From NCBI GenBank assembly GCA_910589385.1, contig CAJUTU010000065.1, positions 1 through 18,026 on the forward strand: a DNA stretch of 18,026 bases, written 5' to 3'. Positions within the stretch are counted from its first letter, which is position 1; each line of letters begins with the position of its first letter. This DNA is from an uncultured Lachnospiraceae bacterium. Its GTDB lineage: Bacteria; Bacillota; Clostridia; Lachnospirales; Lachnospiraceae. Positions 1 through 7,195 of this stretch are shown here, in pieces. The notes under the pieces were generated by a model. It was not told the origin of the DNA. It did not search any database and saw only the letters and a list, made by a program, of their open reading frames with translations. The position numbers and the translations under genes are program-made.

Positions 1-59
1 ATTTTGATTATATCTCATTAGCCACTCCCGTTACAACTTTAGTATAGCACTTCAGGTCA
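1..59 (-). mobile_element. 5' end of an IS3-family-like insertion sequence, cut by the window edge
   Basis: Read on the minus strand, this stretch is nearly the same as the plus-strand sequence at 17904-17960. Shared blocks include CTGAAGTGCTATA, AAAGTTGTAACGGGAGTGG and CTAATGA. In the right-hand copy this sequence directly precedes an IS3-OrfA-like start, so I infer that the transposase of the left copy begins just outside the window and reads leftward. The outer end appears to be TGACCTGAAG (59-50, minus). The copies differ at about six positions, so they are separate, slightly diverged copies. No transposase coding sequence of this copy is visible, so the family call depends on the right-hand copy. 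Confidence 0.72.
7..36 (-). promoter_or_regulatory. Promoter of the left IS copy
   Basis: On the minus strand a -35 TTGTAA (36-31) and a perfect -10 TATAAT (12-7) are separated by 18 bp. The same two boxes with the same spacing occur in the right IS copy, where they lie upstream of the transposase start. Conservation of the boxes while nearby bases differ supports real use as a promoter. Confidence 0.6.
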
Positions 60-148
60 ACTATGGAGGTGAACCTTCCGTGTCTACAGGGATCATGTCC
101 CAACTTCCTTCGTCCCACCTATCCATACACCGAGTGCCAGCCAAGCTT

Positions 149-295
149 TCAATCATTTTCAGAAGCGCTCAATATATTAAACCCGGAGAGATTCAAGGAC
201 TGTTCTGCAGACCATCCCATTTTTTCCATCAGATTCTTAATATTATTCAACAGCGTTGAACTTTCCTCATTCATTTGCTGTATCGCGTCACACAT
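149..295 (-). CDS. Small 48-residue protein resembling the C-terminal tail of Rpn-type nucleases
   Basis: This short frame begins at ATG 295 after a very strong ribosome binding site (GAGGAGGAGATTG directly before the ATG, with GGAGG about 6 nt away) and ends at TGA 151-149. The product starts MCDAIQQMNEE and contains NIKNLMEKMGWSAEQSLNL, mostly helical and acidic. From memory, the pattern 'xxIKNLMxxMxWSxEQAxxxL' resembles the last part of Rpn/PD-(D/E)XK-transposase proteins in Lachnospiraceae. It lies 53 bp downstream of the Rpn pseudogene on the same strand. It may be a detached tail of that gene, or a small protein made on its own, as the good ribosome binding site suggests. Function is unproven, and an RpnS-like regulator is only a hypothesis. 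Confidence 0.5.
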   Translation of the reverse strand: MCDAIQQMNEESSTLLNNIKNLMEKMGWSAEQSLNLSGFNILSASEND

Positions 296-348
296 CAATC
301 TCCTCCTCATGTTCATTTACCATCAAAATATTCATATTTCCTTGCAGT

Positions 349-799
349 TTACACTGTTTGGAGTTCCGCAAGTTCCTCCACTTCTGCCACGCGAAGTCCT
401 GAAACTTCTGCAATCGTAAGTTTTCCCCATTTCAGTATTCTAAGTGCCATTTCCCTTTTCGCCTCATTTTTTCCTTGCTTTAAAATGGTTCTTGCTTCCG
501 TTTCAATCAATGCTCCACCCATGATATCACCTATACCTTTCTGCACGTTCTCATATTTCTTCTTTACCTTTCCAAAAATCGAAAATTGGTATCCGTTATG
601 TGTTCCTTATCCGCTTCATCCTGCTGAACAAAAAATGTTCGATTGGGAAAAACTGAATTTCTTCATTCCCCGTATATGTTTCTTCAAAAATGACATTGAT
701 TACTGGGATAATCAATTTCCTGCAGTCATTTAAGATTGTCCGAAATACTCCATCATATATTTCCCATACGTAATTTCTTCCTTTTTGTGATTCTATCAT
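349..799 (-). pseudogene. Rpn-family PD-(D/E)XK nuclease/putative transposase, frameshifted and internally deleted
   Basis: Two minus-strand fragments belong to one ancestral gene. The N-terminal part (799 to about 630) reads YDGVFRTILNDCRKL, then VINVIFEETYTGNEEIQFF and EHF, which is the usual start of Rpn-type proteins in Clostridia. At the T-run in 'EHF' the frame shifts; the next frame continues as VQQDEADKEHITDTNF (to about 578), the expected continuation. The sequence then jumps to KVKKKYENVQKGIGDIMGG and a C-terminal tail ending ELAELQTV (stop at 349). Full-length family members are roughly 300 residues; about 150 residues from the middle, including most of the nuclease core, are missing. 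In the family these proteins promote RecA-independent recombination or act in phage defence; this copy cannot encode a working enzyme. Confidence 0.75.
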
Positions 800-876
800 A
801 TCATTTTTTTTACTGTTCCTTCAAACATGTTAAGCCCTGATTGATAGCTTATATCTGCCAATGGTTACTCATCACA

Positions 877-3213
877 TTAACCCCCGATAAATCTTTCAAT
901 CCAAATCTTTTTCCCATCCGTCCGTATGGTAACCGCCCCGCAGGTCTGGGTGCTGTAAATCTGGCTGCCTAATTCTTCCAGGCGTTCTATGGTTTCTGCA
1001 TGGGGATGGCCGTACCGGTTATCCCTGCCTGCGGAAATTAAGGAAATCTCGGGATGTGTGATTTCCAAAAACTGTGGGATACCAGAATTTTTTGAGCCAT
1101 GATGGGCAACTTTCAGTACATCACAATCTTTCAAAAGACTGCTCCTTGCCAATGCCTCCTCTCCGGCTCCTTCTATATCCCCGGTAAAGAGCATGTCAAA
1201 TTCTCCATATTTCAAGGACAGTACCATAGAAGAAGTATTTCCGATTTCTCCGCTGTAATCCTGCGCAGGCGCAAGGCAGGTGAATGACATCTCCCCGTCC
1301 TCCACCTGCTGCCCCTCCTGGATGACTGCCACCCTGGTTCCATACCGCATGGCAGTCCGGGCCAATCCTTCCAAGGCATCATCCCATGCGTTCTCTGCAG
1401 GCAGCACCAGTGTATCTATGGGAATCCCCATCCTTTGATTTTCTAAGAGCTCCTGGATTCCGTTGATATGATCCGCATCTCCATGGGAAATGAAAACATA
1501 ATCCAGCCTGCCGACTCCCTGGGATTTCAAAAACGGCTCGATCCGGTATGTTCCTGCCTTTGAGATATCTGTACTTCCCCCGTCGATCAGACAATGAAGA
1601 TTGGATGGGGTCCTCACATACAGGCTGTCCCCCTGTCCTACGTCCAGCATAGTAATGCAAAGTTCTCCTTCTCTTCCATGGCCCGCGCCGCAGATAATGC
1701 AGAAGGATATGGCAAGAATGGCCGTTGCTGCCCTTGCAGCTCCTCTCCCTTTCTTTTTCCTTTTCTCATGTGCATCCTGCTTTCTCCTTCCGCCCCTTTC
1801 ATTCTTCCATTTCATTCTGTTTTCCACACGAAGCATTTTCACATCATCTGATCCCTGGCTTATTGCATCAACCTTCATCCCTTTAAATCCCACAACGCAC
1901 CCCAGAAACAAAAAAATATAATACACGGCCCTCCATCCCCTTCCAGGCTGTCCCGGCACAATCCTCCCAAAAGGCAGATGCATTGTAAAGATACACATCT
2001 TTTCATATCCCCACAGGATTCCTTTACAAGCCTGCAATACCATCATCCCTCCGCCGCTCCAGAAAACAGCAGTCCCAGACCCCAGGATTCCCACCCCCAG
2101 GACGACAGATATCAAGGGTACGACCAGAAGGTTTAACAGAACGGAGTATACGGGGAGTTCAAAATAATAATAAAGCATGACTGGGAGCAGCATCAGATGA
2201 ATGCCCACTCCCCCACAGAGCGCCTTGGGAACCACATGATAATATTCCAATACCGGCGACACCAGCAGGATTCCCAGGATTGCTCCAAAGGACAGCAGAA
2301 AGCCCACATCTAAAAGATACAGCGGCTGCCACAGGACAATCATTGCAGCTGCCAGAGAAAGGCTGGTCGGCATATCATAAGTCCTTCCCGTTATCTCCGC
2401 CCCCATCCGTACGATGAACATGATCAATGCACGTAGACTTGATACTCCGCATCCAACCATCAGAGTGTACAGCAGCAGAAACAGAATCCCTATACTCCCT
2501 GCAGGCCAAAAGGGCACGCCTGCTTTTCTGAGCAGCCGGTAAAATCCAATACCCAAAAAGGACATATGAAGTCCCGAAATGGCCAATATATGCCCAATCC
2601 CACTTTTCTGGTACAATGCCTTCACATCTCCATCCAGCTCACTTTTGTCCCCCAGCAGGATCCCGCTCATTATATTTCCGTAATAGCTTCCAAGGCAGGA
2701 TACCAGAACTTCTTTCCACTGATAACGGAACACAGCCAGCCATTCCCTGACATGCCAGACTTTTGCATCCTGGATCTGGACGCCGTCCGCCCAGATGGAG
2801 GCATGGATCCCCTGCTTCTGATAATAAAATTTCATATCAAAATTTCCCGGATTTGAAGCTCCGTCAAAAAAACTCACCTCTCCGGTCAGATAAATGGTAT
2901 TGCCGACAGCAATCTGTCGATGTTGGATATTTTGTGATTCCTCACGTTTGATATAAACAAGAACTTTTGATTCTTCTATGATTTGATCTTTCAGACGGAC
3001 CTGATTGTCCGTCAGATAATACACCTGATATTCCGCTTTTTCTTCCCGCCGTGCTACCGTTCCTGCAAGACTGACACTCTCTCCATCTCTCGCGGCAAGT
3101 TCCAGACCGGAAGGCTTCAGATCCTTTGCAGTCCGAAACCCTCCCGTCAGGACCGCCTGTATCCCGATCAGTAAAACCGCAGCCAGGCAAAGCGGCCTTT
3201 TTACCATCCTCAC
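877..3213 (-). CDS. comEC: ComEC/Rec2 DNA-uptake channel protein with C-terminal metallo-beta-lactamase domain
   Basis: This protein of about 778 residues is the inner-membrane channel that takes single-stranded DNA into the cytoplasm. The order is an N-terminal membrane anchor, a DUF4131-like soluble region (about 45-160), the multi-helix Competence domain (about 175-450, with GHILAISGLHMSFLG), and a metallo-beta-lactamase domain with MLDVGQGDS, the metal motif SHGDADH, the TGD loop and AHHGSKNS. Start: GTG 3213 overlaps the GerMN stop by 4 nt (GTGA) and has GGAGGAAAG about 10 nt upstream; ATG 3231 lacks a ribosome binding site and ATG 3207 is also possible. A strongly basic linker (about 465-500, with RKKKGRGAAR) precedes a hydrophobic helix between the channel and the MBL domain. 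It is the last gene of the comEA operon, and no terminator is evident downstream. Confidence 0.95.
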   Translation of the reverse strand: MRMVKRPLCLAAVLLIGIQAVLTGGFRTAKDLKPSGLELAARDGESVSLAGTVARREEKAEYQVYYLTDNQVRLKDQIIEESKVLVYIKREESQNIQHRQIAVGNTIYLTGEVSFFDGASNPGNFDMKFYYQKQGIHASIWADGVQIQDAKVWHVREWLAVFRYQWKEVLVSCLGSYYGNIMSGILLGDKSELDGDVKALYQKSGIGHILAISGLHMSFLGIGFYRLLRKAGVPFWPAGSIGILFLLLYTLMVGCGVSSLRALIMFIVRMGAEITGRTYDMPTSLSLAAAMIVLWQPLYLLDVGFLLSFGAILGILLVSPVLEYYHVVPKALCGGVGIHLMLLPVMLYYYFELPVYSVLLNLLVVPLISVVLGVGILGSGTAVFWSGGGMMVLQACKGILWGYEKMCIFTMHLPFGRIVPGQPGRGWRAVYYIFLFLGCVVGFKGMKVDAISQGSDDVKMLRVENRMKWKNERGGRRKQDAHEKRKKKGRGAARAATAILAISFCIICGAGHGREGELCITMLDVGQGDSLYVRTPSNLHCLIDGGSTDISKAGTYRIEPFLKSQGVGRLDYVFISHGDADHINGIQELLENQRMGIPIDTLVLPAENAWDDALEGLARTAMRYGTRVAVIQEGQQVEDGEMSFTCLAPAQDYSGEIGNTSSMVLSLKYGEFDMLFTGDIEGAGEEALARSSLLKDCDVLKVAHHGSKNSGIPQFLEITHPEISLISAGRDNRYGHPHAETIERLEELGSQIYSTQTCGAVTIRTDGKKIWIERFIGG

Positions 3214-4133
3214 TCTGTGCTTTCCTCCCATGTCAGATCGCGCGCGATGGGCTGGGAAAGATCCACGGTCTCCTGATAGGCCACATTCTTCTCTCCATTC
3301 ACCATAATCTGTACATTTCCTGCATTCGTCCCCTCCAGTAAGGAATTGACAATCGAATAAATCGTAATTTCCGGCCGGACATCATAAACACTATTTAGAA
3401 ATTCCGAATCGAAATTCACATAGCAGGTCCCTTCCTTGATCGTCACGCTTAAAAGCGCGGCAGCAGGATTCATTGTTGGGTATGCACCGCCTTTTTTCGG
3501 GCCGCCCATCAGTTTTTCCACGATCAGCTTTTCCTTTGAGACATTACTGTTATATCTCACATCCATCTGCTGTTTCACCAGCTTATCTCCTGTTTCATTT
3601 GAAAAAAACAGAGTCAATGTCGTCTGCTCATAGGCATTAGGGCCCGAGCCTGTATTCTGTACAAAATCATCCCCATTCATCACACCAAAGGCGACACCTG
3701 ATTCACTCTTTAAGATTTCCTGGCCCGCCGTCATCCATACTCCGCTGATTCCATCCAGACGCACCAGTGACTGGACCACCGCGGCACGGACCAGCTTTTC
3801 CTCAATATCCGGCAGTTCCTGATAAGATTCACTAAAATCCAAATAGGCAATATCGTGCTCCACCTTCAAAGAATCCACCGTCACATTCTCTGGAATGGCC
3901 GCCATATATTGAATATCCTCCGACGGCTCTGCCATGCTTTTAAGAACTTCTTCGGCTGCCTCAGCCGCAGTTCCTTTTGGAATCTCACAGGCTACTTTAA
4001 ACAGCCCGGTCTTGTCACGGTTCAGACAATAAATATAGTCTTCTCCCTCATCCACCTCGGGCCGCTTCGCACATGCCACAAGCAGGCAGCAAAATGTGAA
4101 TCCAGATAACCAGATCCTTCTTTTATTCCTCAT
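3210..4133 (-). CDS. Lipoprotein with two GerMN domains
   Basis: The 307-residue product has a short basic N-terminus, a hydrophobic stretch and the lipobox LVAC (Cys21), so it should be lipid-anchored on the outer face of the membrane. Two tandem GerMN-type units follow, roughly residues 45-150 and 170-290. Each carries the family pattern of 'V..L.V....AYLDFS' (here VEHDIAYLDFSESYQ and IKEGTCYVNFDSEF). GerMN domains occur in the spore germination protein GerM and in lipoproteins linked to the cell wall; a binding rather than enzymatic role is usually assumed. The ribosome binding site GGGAGGAACTGG precedes ATG 4133. It sits 38 nt after the kinase gene and overlaps comEC, so it is probably a partner of the kinase or of the uptake machine. 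The specific role is not known. Confidence 0.88.
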   Translation of the reverse strand: MRNKRRIWLSGFTFCCLLVACAKRPEVDEGEDYIYCLNRDKTGLFKVACEIPKGTAAEAAEEVLKSMAEPSEDIQYMAAIPENVTVDSLKVEHDIAYLDFSESYQELPDIEEKLVRAAVVQSLVRLDGISGVWMTAGQEILKSESGVAFGVMNGDDFVQNTGSGPNAYEQTTLTLFFSNETGDKLVKQQMDVRYNSNVSKEKLIVEKLMGGPKKGGAYPTMNPAAALLSVTIKEGTCYVNFDSEFLNSVYDVRPEITIYSIVNSLLEGTNAGNVQIMVNGEKNVAYQETVDLSQPIARDLTWEESTE

Positions 4134-4171
4134 CCAGTTCCTCCCTTGTCGTCAAAACCAAAACTTTCATT

Positions 4172-5584
4172 CTATAAACTTCCCATCTGCTGCGCAGACA
4201 CATAAATCATCGGCGTTCTGACGGTAAACGTAGTGCCCTCACCCGGACTGCTGTATACCTTAATAGAGCCTCTGTGCATGATCACCGCGTTTCTGGCAAT
4301 GGAGAGCCCCAGGCCTGTGCCGCCGATTTCTCTGGAATGGGACTTATCGACCCGGTAAAAACGTTCAAAAATATGATCCTGGTCTTCTTTCGGAATCCCA
4401 ATCCCTGAATCCGCAACCTTGATATAAAAATACTTATGATCCGCATTCAGCGATACATGTACCCAGCCGCCCTCATGATTATATTTGACCGCATTCTCCA
4501 CCAGGTTCGATATCGCCAGCGTCATCTTGACTTCATCAATCTCTGCGGATACAGGGCGGAAACTCTCCAGAACAATCTCCACATTTTTCTTCTCTGCAAT
4601 CGGCTTTAATCTTTTCAGGATCAGCTCCAGCATATTATTGATATTGACCTGCGTGATATTCAGATTCTGCGCGGTCTTGTCCATCTTCACCAAGGTCAGA
4701 AGATCATTGATGATGTCATTTTCCCGGTCAATTTCCTTTGCAATATCTTCCATAAATTCCTGATACAGCTCCACAGGCACCTGATCCTGAATCAAAAGGG
4801 AATCAGCCAGTACTTTCATGGAAGCCAGAGGGGTTTTCAGTTCATGGGACACATTGGATACAAATTCTTCCCTGGAAGCATCTACGATTTTCAGCCTTCC
4901 CAGCAGCTTATTAAATGCCTCAGAAATCTGCCTCGTTTCCCGATAAGTGTCTACATGAAGCTCTTCATCCTGAAATCCCTCGGAAATATTTTCAATCCCG
5001 TCTGTGATTTTCCGCAAAGGCCGTACGATCTGATAAGAGACCAAAACGGAAAATACCAGCACCAGAACAGAAATGATCCATAAAATCCCTCTGCCCTTTG
5101 TGTAGAAGATCCGCAGGCTATCCTCGATCGTATCCGTAGAAACACTGGCCAGCATCACACCGGCAATTTTTTTTGAACCTGCCTCCATGATCGGTGAAGT
5201 CACCTCTATATACCGGTTTTTCTTATCATAGAAATTGGTGCTGTCCCCTTTCATACACCGGATGACATTTTCAGAGACAATCGTCTTGCCTTCATCCAGG
5301 GCATACGTATCCTTAATTACGGTCAATTCCTTATTGACGATCATGACCCGTCCATTATAAATATTCGTCAATTGTGTCAGACTGGCATTGATAACATCGG
5401 AAGAATTATCCATTAGATAATTATAGCTGTTCAATTGATCACATAGAATTGTACATTGATTCTGTATCTCCGCAGTGCGCAGAGAGACTGCCCTGGACTC
5501 ATACGCCTTAATAATCCCTATATAGGCACCGATTCCCGGCAGCATCCCCACACACAAGATAATCAATATCACACGGAAATGCAT
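4172..5584 (-). CDS. Membrane sensor histidine kinase with HAMP domain (WalK/PhoR-like class)
   Basis: Counted from ATG 5584 the protein has 470 residues. TM1 is at 3-27, followed by an extracellular sensor of about 140 residues (Cache-like, inferred from size), TM2 at about 166-186 (WIISVLVLVFSVLVSYQIV), HAMP to about 235, a HisKA helix with SNVSHELKTPLAS (His247), and an HATPase_c domain with NLVENAVKYN, DSGIGIP and GGTGLGLS. The kinase should autophosphorylate His247 and pass phosphate to the adjacent regulator. The start is uncertain: the frame is open further upstream, and the basic segment KVKFHFQIRDKIIKS just before ATG 5584 looks like a normal kinase N-terminus. A TTG at 5644, inside the regulator gene, is a possible earlier start. 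ATG 5584 has no good ribosome binding site. The signal sensed cannot be read from sequence. Confidence 0.92.
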   Translation of the reverse strand: MHFRVILIILCVGMLPGIGAYIGIIKAYESRAVSLRTAEIQNQCTILCDQLNSYNYLMDNSSDVINASLTQLTNIYNGRVMIVNKELTVIKDTYALDEGKTIVSENVIRCMKGDSTNFYDKKNRYIEVTSPIMEAGSKKIAGVMLASVSTDTIEDSLRIFYTKGRGILWIISVLVLVFSVLVSYQIVRPLRKITDGIENISEGFQDEELHVDTYRETRQISEAFNKLLGRLKIVDASREEFVSNVSHELKTPLASMKVLADSLLIQDQVPVELYQEFMEDIAKEIDRENDIINDLLTLVKMDKTAQNLNITQVNINNMLELILKRLKPIAEKKNVEIVLESFRPVSAEIDEVKMTLAISNLVENAVKYNHEGGWVHVSLNADHKYFYIKVADSGIGIPKEDQDHIFERFYRVDKSHSREIGGTGLGLSIARNAVIMHRGSIKVYSSPGEGTTFTVRTPMIYVSAQQMGSL

Positions 5585-5621
5585 ACTTTTTATGATTTTA
5601 TCTCGAATTTGAAAGTGAAAT

Positions 5622-6311
5622 TTAACCTTTGAAATAATAACCAACTCCCCACTTCGTGTGCACATACTGCGGTTCGCTTGGATTAATCTCAATCTTTTCC
5701 CGTAGCCTTCTGATATGTACATCGACTGTTCTGGCGCCTCCGGGATAATCTGCCCCCCAGACAATATTTAACAGGTTTTCCCTGCTGTATACTTTATTTG
5801 GGTTTGTAGCAAGGAGCTCCAGCGCATCAAACTCTTTCGCAGTCAGATTGATCTCCCGTTCTCCAATAAAGACTCTTCTGCTCTCACAATCAATCTTCAT
5901 GTTGCCCTTTACAAGGATCGTACTCTGCGGAACCTCTTCTTTCCTGGCTGTCCTGCGCATGATCGCCTTGATGCGCGCCTTAACTTCTAAAATGTTGAAC
6001 GGCTTGGTAATGTAGTCGTCCGCACCATATTCCAGCCCAAGAATCTTGTCCATATCCTCACTTTTTGCAGTAAGCATCACCACAGGCATGTCAGAAAATT
6101 CCCGGATCTGCTGGCAGACTTGAAATCCATCCAGCTTCGGCAGCATCACATCCAGAAGTACCAGATCGTATTCACACTTCCGGGCAAATTTCAACGCCTC
6201 TTCCCCGTCATATGCGCAGTCTACCTTCATGCCGTCCTGTTCCAGACTGAAACGTATCCCTTTCACGATTAACTTTTCATCATCCACTACTAAGACTTTC
6301 TTCTCGGCCAT
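5622..6311 (-). CDS. OmpR/PhoB-family response regulator (WalR-like)
   Basis: This complete 229-residue regulator has the receiver-domain residues Asp10-Asp11, phospho-acceptor Asp54 (in LVLLDVMLPKLDGF), Thr81 and Lys103 (ITKPF). It also has a C-terminal winged-helix DNA-binding domain (about 130-228) with TAKEFDALELL, the recognition region GGARTVDVHIRRLREKI and the ending WGVGYYFKG. It starts 13 nt after comEA, with GGGAAGAG as ribosome binding site, and is followed directly by its kinase. The protein resembles the WalR/YycF branch, but the neighbours usual for that locus (YycH, YycI, YycJ) are absent, so I do not use that name. Target genes are unknown; the palindrome in the comEA promoter is a candidate site for autoregulation. 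Confidence 0.95.
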   Translation of the reverse strand: MAEKKVLVVDDEKLIVKGIRFSLEQDGMKVDCAYDGEEALKFARKCEYDLVLLDVMLPKLDGFQVCQQIREFSDMPVVMLTAKSEDMDKILGLEYGADDYITKPFNILEVKARIKAIMRRTARKEEVPQSTILVKGNMKIDCESRRVFIGEREINLTAKEFDALELLATNPNKVYSRENLLNIVWGADYPGGARTVDVHIRRLREKIEINPSEPQYVHTKWGVGYYFKG

Positions 6312-6324
6312 CTTACTCTTCCCT

Positions 6325-7098
6325 TTAATTTACTGTAATACTGTCCTTCATCTTATTGAATACCCCTTCTTTAATCCCGTCCACCTCCATCAGATCTTCG
6401 ATTGTCTGAAACGGGCCGTTTAACTCCCTGTATGACAGGATGCTTTCCGCCCTGGTATCCCCGATTCCATTCAAGGTCTTCAATTCTTCTTTGGAAGCTG
6501 TATTAATATTGATCTTCCCGGCAGAATCTGTGCTGCTCCCACCGCCAGATGAGCCTGTTCCGCTCTCGCCGGATATCCTTTCATTTTCCAGACTTTTGAC
6601 CCCTTCAGTTCCAACAGAAACGCCGGACTTTAAGAAATCTTCCAATCCCTGCCGGACTTCTTCGTCCGTGGGAATATAAAGACGTTCTCCGTCTGCGACA
6701 GCCTCAGCCTGATTTATACTTTCTTCCGCCGCATCCTCACGGACACCGCCTGCACATGCAATGGCTTCATAAAGCCTTGCCCCTTCCTCAAGCCCATAGA
6801 CTCCCGGCACCTGTACGGCACCGCATACATACACGAAAATCTTTTTCTTCTCTTCCCGTCCTGCCTCTTCGCTTTCTTTTGTTCCTAAAGCTTCCCTGTC
6901 TTCGTTTTCCACTGTGCTGCCTGGCATTGTATTTTCCTCAGAGTGTTCCTCCAGGGTTACTTTTTGGTCATCCGCACCTTTTTCCAGGCTTAGAACCTCC
7001 AGGCTATCCGTACCCTTCGCCCTGCAGCCGGTACAAACAGCCAATGCCAAACTCAATACCAGCAATTCTGCTGCCATTCGTAATTTTCTGCTGATCAT
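6325..7098 (-). CDS. comEA: ComEA-like competence protein (SLBB plus helix-hairpin-helix)
   Basis: The 257-residue protein has a hydrophobic N-terminal segment (8-24) ending in VCTGC. This is either a membrane anchor or a non-ideal lipobox. An acidic linker follows, then an SLBB domain (about 86-143, with IFVYVCGAVQVPGVY), a Gly/Ser-rich spacer (175-194), and a double helix-hairpin-helix domain (195-256, with INTASKEELKTLNGIG and IEDLMEVDGIKEGVF). ComEA binds double-stranded DNA outside the cell and hands it to ComEC, which is encoded four genes downstream. I chose ATG 7098 because GAGGAG lies 4-5 nt before it; an in-frame GTG at 7110 would swallow that site. The gene opens the operon and has a recognisable promoter (7150-7178). 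Confidence 0.93.
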   Translation of the reverse strand: MISRKLRMAAELLVLSLALAVCTGCRAKGTDSLEVLSLEKGADDQKVTLEEHSEENTMPGSTVENEDREALGTKESEEAGREEKKKIFVYVCGAVQVPGVYGLEEGARLYEAIACAGGVREDAAEESINQAEAVADGERLYIPTDEEVRQGLEDFLKSGVSVGTEGVKSLENERISGESGTGSSGGGSSTDSAGKININTASKEELKTLNGIGDTRAESILSYRELNGPFQTIEDLMEVDGIKEGVFNKMKDSITVN

Positions 7099-7112
7099 CT
7101 TTCTCCTCACAG

Positions 7113-7139
7113 AAAAAACCCGTGTAAACCCCTTTACAC
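7113..7139 (-). terminator. Hairpin plus T-run between the 274-residue gene and comEA
   Basis: On the minus strand GTGTAAA, a GGGG loop and TTTACAC form a perfect 7-bp stem, followed by GGG and six T residues. This is the form of an intrinsic terminator and would end transcripts of the gene at 7196-8020. It lies only a few bases after the predicted comEA transcription start, so in that transcript it would be a 5' stem-loop and possible attenuator. The stem is short and A/T-rich, so efficiency may be modest. Confidence 0.55.
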
Positions 7140-7149
7140 ATACACCCTT

Positions 7150-7179
7150 ATTGTAACGAATTCGTTTCTAAATTACAAT
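7150..7179 (-). promoter_or_regulatory. comEA operon promoter with a palindromic operator-like core
   Basis: On the minus strand TTGTAA (7178-7173) and TACAAT (7155-7150) are separated by 17 bp, a good sigma-A spacing. The spacer contains the perfect 12-bp palindrome AACGAATTCGTT (7155-7166). ATTGTAA and TTACAAT at the edges also form an inverted repeat. A dimeric regulator bound here would block RNA polymerase. Which protein binds is unknown; the response regulator of the same operon is one candidate, although OmpR-type sites are more often direct repeats. Confidence 0.5.
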
Positions 7180-7195
7180 AGGTAAAATAAAATTT

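Noticed and set aside
63..733. Plus-strand open frames across the left accessory patch
   Set aside because: They run antisense to the Rpn pseudogene and the 48-codon frame, and their products show no family pattern.
5622..6311. Naming the regulator and kinase walR/walK or phoP/phoR
   Set aside because: The residues fit the broad class, but the diagnostic neighbours of the wal or pho loci are missing and comEA/comEC surround the pair.
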